64,000 nt of DNA from Trichormus variabilis 0441. Its GTDB lineage: Bacteria; Cyanobacteriota; Cyanobacteriia; Cyanobacteriales; Nostocaceae. Below the pieces are notes generated by a model that ran no database searches, was not told the origin of the DNA, and was given only the letters and a program-made list of their open reading frames with translations. Shown here one piece after another: positions 33,730 to 41,670 of the stretch. How positions within the stretch are numbered: position 1 is the first letter of the stretch; each line of letters opens with the position of its first letter. Where the stretch lies: NCBI RefSeq assembly GCF_009856605.1, contig NZ_CP047242.1, positions 4,966,001 through 5,030,000 on the forward strand. The letters run 5' to 3'. The position numbers and the translations under genes are program-made.

Positions 33730-35343
33730 TTATTTGTTCAAACCTAAGCGATCGCTAAAATATTTACTATATAAATTACACAAAGACATAACTTTATTTC
33801 CTTCAAATTTTACTAAGCCCATACTGCGGAGTTTAAAGGCTGCTGTTGTTCCCACATCCACAGGATAATCTACTGTTACCACTTGCTTGAGTGCTGCCAG
33901 TAATTGCTCATCATCTTGTAAACTCAATAAATGGCGGCGTAAATGGTCATTATAGGGGCCTGCTTCTGTGGGGGCGATGTGTTGGAGTTGGTCTAAGGTC
34001 ATCCTGTCTTGGGCAATTTGATAAAGCGCTACCCTGACTAAATAAGGATGTCCACCCACCAACATCATTAACTGTTCCACCTGGAAATTAGTCCAAGTGA
34101 GTTGATGACGCTGTAATAAATCTTGTACTTGTAGTTGATTCAACTCTGGTAAATCTACAGGGAAACCGACATTAAAAGGCGACTGATTGATATTTAAAGG
34201 AATGTACACCTCCTTAGAATGCACAATGATTAACCGGAGATTTTTCCAAACTGCGTCATTTTTAGCACGCTCATGCCAAGCCCGCAGCAACCCGAAAAAA
34301 TCTGTAGCAATTTGGGGATGTTTGAAAATTTCGTCCACTTCATCCAAACCCAAAGCGATGGGACTATTAATTTCCGGTAACAAATATCTTTGAAAGTAAT
34401 TTGTACACTTGTTCTTACTTCCCAAAACACCTTGCCAATAGTCGCTTAACTTTTCGGGCAGATTGAGACTATCAGTAATGCTGGCACAGAACCACTGTAA
34501 AAATAGATCCAAACTGCCCAAAAACTCTGCATCGGCTGACTGGAGGTTCACTGAGGTGGTTTTGCAGCCATGTTTACTAGCGTGATCCAGCACCCTGGAC
34601 ATCAATGAACTTTTGCCCATTTGTCGCGGTGCTTTCATCCGAATCAAAGCCCCGGATTGCATAATTTGTCGGTAACAGTCTGCTTCCACTGGCGGACGTT
34701 CCACATAAAAAGCTGAATCTAGAGGAACTTGCCCCTCTGGAATTTCTAAGGCTACAGCAGGCGTTATTTGAGATGTCTGTGCTTGATGTTTGCGACTTTT
34801 GAGGACTGGTGTAGAAGATTCAGGAATGCTGTTGAGATCAATAGCATTACAGCCAAACTCATAAGCCGTCTCATAAGATTTATTAGCTCCTAGAGCATCA
34901 TAAAACCCAATGGCAAAAGCGATCGCTGCCACATCCCCAATTCCCTGATTCATCCCCATCACACAATCAATGTGTTGGTGAATCGCCTCCGCTTGCACCT
35001 CGCTATAACAGGCGTTTAATAATACGCACTCAATTTTGTCTTTAAATAACCCAAATAGATCAGCCAGTGCTTCTGTACTTACCAGTTGGCCTTCCTCAGC
35101 ATCATTTTCCAGTATCAAACCCTGATGACCAACACCATGACCAGAAAAATGCACAATGTGCGGTTCATAGTCTAAAAGCGCCCTGCGCAAATCTTCAGGA
35201 CGCACAGCCCATTTAGTAATAATGTCAAATTTATCTCGGTTTCTCGCACGTTCTAATCCTGTCTGAATTTCCCTGACTTCCTTATCTAAACGCAGTAAGC
35301 CGGTATTTGTGGGATTAGCTGACAAAATCAGAATCTTTTTCAC
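33730..35343 (-). CDS. CHAT-domain protease fused to AAA-like STAND ATPase
   Basis: The 537-residue protein has an N-terminal CHAT domain, a caspase-like fold, with likely catalytic histidine H69 in PHIVHFSGHGVG and cysteine C112 in ECVLLNACYSEV, preceded by MKKILILSANPTNTGLLRL. It continues into an AAA-like ATPase of the family seen in the WD40 neighbour: P-loop [15 protein letters not shown] (238-252) and Walker B-like PIALGLDEVDEIF (328-340). A winged-helix-like C-terminal part follows (KLRSMGLVKFEGNKVMSLCN). CHAT proteases serve as executioners in several bacterial immune or death systems. The start is GTG at 35343, fixed by the conserved MKKILILSANP. It has no repeat sensor of its own. 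Confidence 0.93.
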   Translation of the reverse strand: MKKILILSANPTNTGLLRLDKEVREIQTGLERARNRDKFDIITKWAVRPEDLRRALLDYEPHIVHFSGHGVGHQGLILENDAEEGQLVSTEALADLFGLFKDKIECVLLNACYSEVQAEAIHQHIDCVMGMNQGIGDVAAIAFAIGFYDALGANKSYETAYEFGCNAIDLNSIPESSTPVLKSRKHQAQTSQITPAVALEIPEGQVPLDSAFYVERPPVEADCYRQIMQSGALIRMKAPRQMGKSSLMSRVLDHASKHGCKTTSVNLQSADAEFLGSLDLFLQWFCASITDSLNLPEKLSDYWQGVLGSKNKCTNYFQRYLLPEINSPIALGLDEVDEIFKHPQIATDFFGLLRAWHERAKNDAVWKNLRLIIVHSKEVYIPLNINQSPFNVGFPVDLPELNQLQVQDLLQRHQLTWTNFQVEQLMMLVGGHPYLVRVALYQIAQDRMTLDQLQHIAPTEAGPYNDHLRRHLLSLQDDEQLLAALKQVVTVDYPVDVGTTAAFKLRSMGLVKFEGNKVMSLCNLYSKYFSDRLGLNK

Positions 35344-35627
35344 AGTAATTTTGACTAGATAAATACTGACTGCTGGTATAGGTGTAGTCTACTACTAAAA
35401 CGTGGGTAAAAAGACTTGATGGCTTTTCTACACGGTTGCAAAATTGATGTGTTATAACATACTAAATTGTTACGCAAGATGTGTTTTAAAACACTATTTG
35501 TGAATCGGGACTGAATAAAAACTTATTCTCATAGTCCTTATTTAAAAGGTTTATGGAAATTAAGCTTAATTTCCGTGCCTGCTAAGACGTATTGTATTTT
35601 ACTGTGTAAATTACTGAAGACACAATC
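35344..35627. promoter_or_regulatory. Divergent CHAT / SLATT-like promoter region
   Basis: This 284-base AT-rich region separates the CHAT-AAA gene (minus) from the DUF4231 gene (plus) and should contain both promoters. I see no clear operator. Confidence 0.4.
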
Positions 35628-36506
35628 ATGATTACTACCGACATCACTAGTCTTGAACAGCAACCCCAAAAAGGAATTTCCTCCAGTCTAGAAGCCCTCT
35701 CCTCCTTAACTGGACAAAAAACACTGTTCATCCTCAAACTATTGGAATATTTGTTAGCAGCAGCTTTTGTTTGTGCTGGTATTGTCCTCACCGTTTATGC
35801 AGATAACAAAAACTTGTTAATTAGTGGAATCATTGCTTTAACGATTCTGAGTTTCTTGTTTCTGTTCAACAGACAATTATTTCAAGACTCACAAAATACC
35901 GCTTATCGGTATAGTATTATCAAAAAAGCAGAACTTTATAGTTATTTATTAAATAACAGTAATTCTGTTTTTGATAGTAATCAGATAGTTCCTGCCAGAG
36001 AAAAAGCTTTACAGTATTGCCAAGATTTAATTGACGATTATAAAAAGGCTCGTAACCTTTCTCGCAATCTTTATTATGTTTTGCAAATTTCCACTGTTAT
36101 TCTATCAGGCATCACCCCAATTTTAGTTTTGGTAGATAAACTAGAAGCAGGGCAAGCTTGGCTAAAATGGCTACCTGTAATTTGTCCCGCTATTGCCTCA
36201 ATCGTTGCGAGTATTGTCACCTCATTTCCTTTCCAAAAAAATTGGGTGGCAGCTAACACAACTTTGGAATTATTAGAGGCTGAACAAGAAAAATTCATTT
36301 TGGGCGTGACACCAGCTTATCGTTGCTATGACTTATCCGACACTAGTCAGCAGCAACAAAAAGCCAGCCAAGCGATAGAACAATTTATTGTGCAAGTCAA
36401 TAATATTCATCTCCAACAAGTGCAACAAGCTAGCGAAGTACAACAGGAGAAGAAAGAATCAGAAAAAACTAACACTAATAACTCTGAAACAGATGACAAG
36501 AGTTAA
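35628..36506 (+). CDS. DUF4231/SLATT-like membrane protein
   Basis: The 292-residue protein has four predicted membrane segments (about residues 36-58, 62-81, 148-168, 181-201). The second pair is embedded in the DUF4231 pattern: ARNLSRNLYYVLQISTVILS, then WLPVICPAIASIVASIVTSF and FQKNWVAANTTLELLEAEQE. DUF4231 belongs to the SLATT superfamily, which has been predicted to be pore-forming effectors of conflict systems. The last 50 residues are polar, rich in Gln, Glu and Ser, probably disordered. It is divergent from the CHAT-AAA gene. Family assignment is from remembered motifs; pore formation is inference. Confidence 0.75.
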   Translation: MITTDITSLEQQPQKGISSSLEALSSLTGQKTLFILKLLEYLLAAAFVCAGIVLTVYADNKNLLISGIIALTILSFLFLFNRQLFQDSQNTAYRYSIIKKAELYSYLLNNSNSVFDSNQIVPAREKALQYCQDLIDDYKKARNLSRNLYYVLQISTVILSGITPILVLVDKLEAGQAWLKWLPVICPAIASIVASIVTSFPFQKNWVAANTTLELLEAEQEKFILGVTPAYRCYDLSDTSQQQQKASQAIEQFIVQVNNIHLQQVQQASEVQQEKKESEKTNTNNSETDDKS

Positions 36507-36704
36507 CCCTAATTTGTAATGACTGTTGCGTCAGTTTTTATTAGCTGCCGCTATGTAATGTGAGCTAGATGACCTCTCCTCAACCCCTCTCTCTTGAAAA
36601 GTTCTGATATCGCCGGAAGCCGGCGCACCCTGCGGAAAGCAAGCTACAGACTTTTCGCTCCGACACGGAGAGGGGTTTCAATATTAAATAGCTTTAAAGT
36701 GTCT

Positions 36705-36759
36705 GTAGGGTGGGCAATGCCCACCGTATCATGGTTGTGGTGGGCATTGCCCACCCTAC
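36705..36759. repeat. Palindromic element (gtagggtgggca-type)
   Basis: gtagggtgggcaatgcccacc and tgggcattgcccaccctac bracket a short centre, giving nested hairpins. A related short form is at about 825-843. Confidence 0.75.
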
Positions 36760-36949
36760 ACGTATTTCTAATAATTAAATCAAGATACCTTATAAATACT
36801 GTTCTTCTCCTAACCCCTACACTCCTAAACCCATTCACAGCAAGAGTTTGACTTTTTCTTAATGAAATTCCCCTTACGTCCTATGGATACACACATTGGT
36901 GTTCCCACAATTGGGTCAGAAACAATACGACACTCTAAGCCGGAACTAT

Positions 36950-37078
36950 TTACACCATATCCTCAGTCATTACCTGCTTAGGTTCTCCAGCAGTGAAAAT
37001 TCGACCTTGTTTGACGACAACTAGATGATCTGCATAACGACAAGCCTGATTTAAATCATGCAGCACCATGACAAGTTC
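36950..37078 (-). pseudogene. Remnant of iron-siderophore-type ABC ATPase
   Basis: A minus-strand frame of 42 codons with a stop reads VMVLHDLNQACRYADHLVVV and then KQGRIFTAGEPKQVMTEDMV. This is the H-loop end of FecE/FepC-type ATPases (switch histidine in VLHDLNQACRYADH). The Walker A, signature and Walker B parts are missing on the upstream side, and the reading frame stops after TEDMV. It is a decayed gene fragment. Confidence 0.85.
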
Positions 37079-37168
37079 TAGACTTCATCGTCTTTCACAA
37101 CTGAATGTTATAGATTAGGAGATAAGCACGCCGCTTCAAAAATTGACCAACAAATCAGGATAGTTGTG

Positions 37169-39319
37169 ATGAAGAATCAATTTGTTGTATCCTTTCTTTT
37201 GAAAAGCGCTTTAGTCTTTTCGCCTTTTCTGCTGTGTGCTGATATTAGCCGTGGACAAGCTACAGTATCTATCTCTCAACAAAAAATACTTGCTCAAGCA
37301 TTAACAAATCAGGAAAGAGAAGAGTTAACAAGATTACGTGCAGAAAAGAGCGATCGCGCCCAAATTCAAGCTGATTTTGAGCAAGCCTTTAGCCGTACAA
37401 CCGTCCTGCTCAATATCTGGTTAGTCATCCTTAGTTTATTTCCTGTCGCCATTATTGCTCTATTTTGGTTGTTAAGACGAGTAGCCATTCGAGAAATTGT
37501 GAATAGAGCAATGTCACAATTCGAGGGAGTAGACAAACTAGAAACTCAGTTAATCATCGTTAAACAAGATGCTGAAAATCTCATCCAAGATACAAAAAGT
37601 ATCAATCGCCTTTTAGAAAGAGAAATTGATTCCTTACAGCAAAAGATTAAAATTGAGCAAGAAAATTTATCTCTTGTAACATCCGAGTTACTGCAAGCAA
37701 AAACAGATAACTTAGCGCAAATAGCAACAGAGATTGCTACTTTTCAAAGTAAGGTAGAGAGTTTATTTGGGGAATTTTCTCATAGATTAACTCAATCTGA
37801 GTCAGATACTCAAAAGCTCAAAGATATGACTTTAGAAAATATAGTTAAGATAGAGTCGCTACTTGAGCATCAACTTGCAGAACTACAAAAAGAAGCTGAG
37901 AAACACCAAAAGACAGTTTTAGGGGATATAGATACTGCTGGGTTTGATTTTAAGAATTATCTGATAAATTTACAGGCAGAAACTCAGAAATATAAAAATA
38001 GTATTTTTGATGATTTGTCTCGCCTGCAATCAGAATTACAGGGGTATTTACAACAACAGAAAGATATTCAGCTAGGAAATATTCAAGAAGTCGCCAATAT
38101 TTTTAATAACCAAGTCTCAGAACTGCAATTAGAAGCCCAAAAGCAAAAATATTCACTGGATAATAATTTAAACAAATTGCAGACAGATACACAAATACAT
38201 AAAGATGAAATTATCCAGCGTTTAGAAGAACTGAAAGATTTATTCCAAGCTCAAGTTGCTGAATTACAAATACAGACTCAGCAAGAGTTAGCATCATATC
38301 TATCTGAACTCAAAATAGATACTGAAAATAGTAAAGAGAAAATTATTGAGGAATTAGAAAAATATGAGTCAGATTTTATTTCCCAATTTTCGGAATTACA
38401 GTTTAATGCTCAACAACAAAAGTTGCTGATTTTAGAAAAGCTAGAGAGATTAGAAACAGATTTTGTCAACCAACTCTCAGAGCTACAATTAGATGCTCAA
38501 CGGCGTAAGGATATAATTCTGCAAGAGTTGATAGAAAATAAACTTCCTGTGATTGTGGAAGCACAACCTATACACAAAGCTCAATCAGAAGTTTTAGTAA
38601 ATGAAAATGAACAGCCACAATTAAGCTTTGATGAATGTATTGAACAGGGAGATAGTCTGTTTTCTCAAAAGAGTTATGAAGAAGCGATCGCCTATTACGA
38701 ACAAGCTATTAAACTCCAACAAAATAATGCTGTAGCTCGGTTTAAGCATGGCTTAACTTCTGCAAGGTTGAAACGCTTTAAAGATGCGATAAAATCTTAT
38801 CATCAGGCTATTAAGATGCAACCAAACTATCATCAGGCTTGGTGTGATCTTGGTGTGGCTTTTGGAAATATCCGCCGACATCAAGAAGCATTTGCCGCCT
38901 TTGATAAAGCTACGCAAGTTAAACCTGATGATACAGTTGCGTGGTCAAATCGCGGCTTGGCTTTGATAGAATTAGAAGAATATGAAGAAGCGATCGCCTC
39001 TTTTGATAAAGCCTTAGAATTACAACCGAACTCTGCGAAAATTTGGGACAAACGCGGTTACACTCTAGTCAGATTAGGTCGTGATGATGAAGCAATCACC
39101 TCTTTTAATCAAGCTTTAGAAATTAAACCAGAATACGCAAGTGCTTATTATAACAAAGCCGTCTGTTATGCACTGCAACGAGATGTTGAATCATCTCTAG
39201 AAAATCTGCAACAAGCCATTACTCTAAATCCCAAATATAAAGAAGATGCTGCCACTGATATAGATTTTGATGAGATTGCAGATGATGAAAAATTTAAACA
39301 ATTAATTGCAACTCCGTAG
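37169..39319 (+). CDS. Membrane-anchored coiled-coil and TPR protein
   Basis: The 716-residue protein (ATG at 37169; a GTG one codon earlier is also possible) has a signal-like N-terminus (FLLKSALVFSPFLLCADISRG), a membrane segment at about 81-104 (LLNIWLVILSLFPVAIIALF) and a long coiled coil to about 450. The coiled coil repeats an SELQ/AELQ-centred motif (AELQKEAEKHQKTVL, SELQLEAQKQKYSLD, SELQFNAQQQKLLIL, SELQLDAQRRKDIIL). Six TPR units follow (about 485-690, for example YEEAIASFDKALELQPN). The TPRs should be a protein-binding surface. The function is unknown. It sits between the conflict-type genes and the IS66 element. Confidence 0.8.
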   Translation: MKNQFVVSFLLKSALVFSPFLLCADISRGQATVSISQQKILAQALTNQEREELTRLRAEKSDRAQIQADFEQAFSRTTVLLNIWLVILSLFPVAIIALFWLLRRVAIREIVNRAMSQFEGVDKLETQLIIVKQDAENLIQDTKSINRLLEREIDSLQQKIKIEQENLSLVTSELLQAKTDNLAQIATEIATFQSKVESLFGEFSHRLTQSESDTQKLKDMTLENIVKIESLLEHQLAELQKEAEKHQKTVLGDIDTAGFDFKNYLINLQAETQKYKNSIFDDLSRLQSELQGYLQQQKDIQLGNIQEVANIFNNQVSELQLEAQKQKYSLDNNLNKLQTDTQIHKDEIIQRLEELKDLFQAQVAELQIQTQQELASYLSELKIDTENSKEKIIEELEKYESDFISQFSELQFNAQQQKLLILEKLERLETDFVNQLSELQLDAQRRKDIILQELIENKLPVIVEAQPIHKAQSEVLVNENEQPQLSFDECIEQGDSLFSQKSYEEAIAYYEQAIKLQQNNAVARFKHGLTSARLKRFKDAIKSYHQAIKMQPNYHQAWCDLGVAFGNIRRHQEAFAAFDKATQVKPDDTVAWSNRGLALIELEEYEEAIASFDKALELQPNSAKIWDKRGYTLVRLGRDDEAITSFNQALEIKPEYASAYYNKAVCYALQRDVESSLENLQQAITLNPKYKEDAATDIDFDEIADDEKFKQLIATP

Positions 39320-39348
39320 GAATTATTTAAGAAAGTGCAAGTAATATT

Positions 39349-39816
39349 TTACAGAGGTTCACACTCATATCTACCTTTAATTTCCTGATTAAAAAATTCA
39401 CCAATAGAATCTGCTGATTGTAAATCTCGCCAAGTCTCTGGCTCTATTCCTGAATATTGATAAACTGCTCCATTATAAAATTCAATCTGTAATACTTGTT
39501 CTTCATTATCGTAGCCCACAGATGTTGCCATTGATGAGCTAACGGGTAACATTGGAATTGCCTCTTCTGCAAAAGGTAGTGCATTGGCTTCGGCTACAAT
39601 TTCATTCAGTTCTTGTAGTCCTTCATAAGCTTGAATAGGTGCAGGAATTTCTAAAAACTCAAATTCATCGCCTCGGTCGAGCAATAATTGCAAATATCCG
39701 TCAGCATGAGAGATAGCAACTAAATTAGTTAAGTCGTAAGGATTCAGGTAACAGAGTATTGACAAAGGGGACAGTAGAGGTGGAGTATCAAAAATATGAA
39801 CCAAAACTTGCCTCAA
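39349..39816 (-). CDS. KTSC-domain protein, 5' end replaced by IS66 insertion
   Basis: The open frame encodes 155 residues ending in a KTSC domain (VLQIEFYNGAVYQYSGIEPE and SIGEFFNQEIKGRYECEPL), a short module of unknown function; the family's lysine-tRNA-synthetase link is only nominal. The first 27 residues, up to about position 39736, are encoded by the IS66 element. Removing the element and one copy of its 8-bp duplication gives an intact 134-residue frame starting MKLSKIDLTNLVAISHADGY at an ATG now at 41308. The present frame may still be translated from an IS-borne start, but its own promoter and ribosome binding site are cut off. Confidence 0.85.
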   Translation of the reverse strand: MRQVLVHIFDTPPLLSPLSILCYLNPYDLTNLVAISHADGYLQLLLDRGDEFEFLEIPAPIQAYEGLQELNEIVAEANALPFAEEAIPMLPVSSSMATSVGYDNEEQVLQIEFYNGAVYQYSGIEPETWRDLQSADSIGEFFNQEIKGRYECEPL

Positions 39817-41282
39817 GATTTAGACAGAGAAAGTTTGAGCCAGTTATCTAAAGAAGAACTGGTGGACATCATCATTGAGCAGAGCAAGGTAATACGTGAG
39901 CTACAAAAGATAATATTAGAACTACAGCAAGAAATAGAGCGTTTAAAAGTCAGCAGAGATTTAGATAGTTCTAATTCATCAAAACCTCCATCACAAGACA
40001 TTCACAAAAAAAGCGAAAAAGAAAAAGTGCCTCACCTTGAGGAATCAAACCCACCGAAAAAGAAACCAGGTGGGCAACCAGGACATCAAGGTAAAACTCG
40101 AAAGGGTTTTGGCAGAGTAGATCGCTATGAAATTTTACGTCCAACGGATTGCATTTACTGTGGTCAAAAAGCATTTGCACCCCTAGCAGTAAAAGTAGAA
40201 AAACACGCGGTAGCGCAACTAGTAGAATGTCCCATAGAAATAGTTGAGTATCAACGCCATACGTGCGTGTGTGAATGCTGTGGAAATATACAAACAGCAG
40301 CCTGGCCCCAAGAAATTATTCCAGGACAAGATTTAGGAACGTCGTTACAAGCATTTTTAGGGTGGACAAATAACTATGCACATATGCCCTACGAAAAACA
40401 GCAGGAAATGCTTTGGGAACTTGGTGAGATTGAAATTGGATTGGGAACTTTAGTCGCCACCAATGAACGAATACAACAAGCAATTGAACCGAGTATTCAT
40501 GAGTTAAGTAATTGGGTAAAACAGACACAACCTAACATCCATGTAGATGAAACACCTTGGTCAGTTAAAGGGGTTAAAGAATGGTTGTGGGTAGTGGCTA
40601 ATTCTGAATTCTGCCTGTTTACTGCGGCTGATACTCGTTCTAGAGCCGAACTAGAAGCAATTTTAGGGACTGAGTATACAGGTGTACTCAGCAGCGATGA
40701 TTTTAGTGTTTATAATGGCTATCAAGCTGTTGCCCAACAGAAATGTTTGGCTCATCTACGTCGTCACTTCAAAAAATTGATTCAACTTCCCGGTCTTCAC
40801 AACAAAGCTATCGGCGAAACCTTTGTCAATTTAATTGATGAAGCCTTCAGAAGTTATGCTCAATGGTTTGAAACTCTTGACTCAAACAGTTATAACGATT
40901 GGATAAATCAATTCAAATTCAAGTTGCAATTTTCTGTTGATCAATGGATTAACTTGGCAGGAGCTACGGCTGGAAACCTTTTACGTTCTTTGCGCGATAA
41001 AGCAAGCCAATGGTGGTATTTCCTTGACCATCCTGAAGTTCCTCCTGATAATAATCTCGCTGAACGCTCGCTGCGTTTAGCTGTGACAAAACGTAAGGTT
41101 AGTGGTGGTTCACGCTCGATGAAGCGGTTTCAACATACTGCCAATTTGTTGACGGTAGTGCAGACTTGTCGCCGTCAAGGTAGGTCTGTTATTGATTTTT
41201 TTGTGCAAGCTCTAATTGCTGATTCTAATAATTCTCACTCTCGCCCCTCTTTACTTCCGCAATATTAGACCTGAATCCTTAC
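39736..41282 (+). mobile_element. IS66-family insertion sequence, complete
   Basis: The element has perfect 14-bp terminal inverted repeats (gtaaggattcaggt at 39736-39749, complement at 41269-41282) and a perfect 8-bp target duplication gttaagtc at 39728-39735 and 41283-41290. It carries one intact transposase gene only, without the two small accessory genes of classic IS66, as in the ISBst12-like subgroup. The exact duplication and uninterrupted disrupted frame suggest recent insertion. Confidence 0.95.
39796..41268 (+). CDS. IS66-family transposase (TnpC-like)
   Basis: The 490-residue transposase begins with a coiled coil (KEELVDIIIEQSKVIRELQK), a Ser-rich SSNSSKPPSQD linker, a KKKPGGQPGHQGKTRKGF segment, and a zinc-finger region (CIYCG and CVCECCG). 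DDE motifs are HVDETPWSVKG, GVLSSDDFSVYNGY and NNLAERSLRLAVTKRK, all intact. The stop codon abuts the right inverted repeat. The transposase reads from the IS end toward the IS right end with no frameshift. Confidence 0.96.
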   Translation: MNQNLPQDLDRESLSQLSKEELVDIIIEQSKVIRELQKIILELQQEIERLKVSRDLDSSNSSKPPSQDIHKKSEKEKVPHLEESNPPKKKPGGQPGHQGKTRKGFGRVDRYEILRPTDCIYCGQKAFAPLAVKVEKHAVAQLVECPIEIVEYQRHTCVCECCGNIQTAAWPQEIIPGQDLGTSLQAFLGWTNNYAHMPYEKQQEMLWELGEIEIGLGTLVATNERIQQAIEPSIHELSNWVKQTQPNIHVDETPWSVKGVKEWLWVVANSEFCLFTAADTRSRAELEAILGTEYTGVLSSDDFSVYNGYQAVAQQKCLAHLRRHFKKLIQLPGLHNKAIGETFVNLIDEAFRSYAQWFETLDSNSYNDWINQFKFKLQFSVDQWINLAGATAGNLLRSLRDKASQWWYFLDHPEVPPDNNLAERSLRLAVTKRKVSGGSRSMKRFQHTANLLTVVQTCRRQGRSVIDFFVQALIADSNNSHSRPSLLPQY

Positions 41283-41308
41283 GTTAAGTCTATCTTAGAT
41301 AGCTTCAT
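41283..41308 (-). pseudogene. Orphaned 5' end of the KTSC gene
   Basis: On the minus strand ATG at 41308 opens MKLSKI followed by the duplicated gacttaac. Eleven bases upstream is ggagag, a plausible ribosome binding site. This joins in frame with 39735 if the IS66 element is removed (405 bases, 134 codons plus stop). It is the original translation start of the split gene. Confidence 0.85.
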
Positions 41309-41670
41309 GAATTTTGCTCTCCTATAGGTCTAGTTGAAGGTTTTGAACTTATACAAAATATAGTATATGTGTACTATAGAAAATACTAGCTTGTCAATTA
41401 GCTTCACAAAGTCTTTAATCTCTCACTGTAATTCCCGCAAAACTGAGAAGCCAATTAGGGGATTAAAACATTATAGATAAATTGCGATCGCTATGTCCGT
41501 GTAAATATGGCGCAGATGGATTATCAAGAACGTTCTCAAAAAGAACAATATCAACTTTTAGATGCGTGTCAGAGAATAGCCATTCCTCTACTTAAATAAC
41601 ATATTAATAGCACCGGAGAACAGCTAGTGGCTTGTTTACCACAAAAGCGGTAAGACCACAAATTAATTAT
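41291..41670. other. Intergenic region right of IS66
   Basis: About 380 bases. It starts with the old KTSC leader and includes a HIP1-like octamer at 41484 and a 30-codon frame at 41507-41599 (MAQMDYQERSQKEQYQLLDA...) without family features. No gene credited. Confidence 0.45.

Larger units (their letters stand above)
36507..37168. other. Intergenic region with repeats and a gene fragment
   Basis: This 662-base region contains gagaggggtttc-type repeats around 36590-36680, a tgggcattgccca palindromic element at 36705-36759 and an ABC ATPase remnant at 36950-37078. No intact gene seen. Confidence 0.6.

Noticed and set aside
36594..36851. An 85-codon plus-strand frame
   Set aside because: It runs through intergenic palindromic repeats (gtagggtgggca) and has no domain.
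41507..41599. A 30-codon frame right of the IS66 element
   Set aside because: No convincing ribosome binding site and no similarity that I can recognise.
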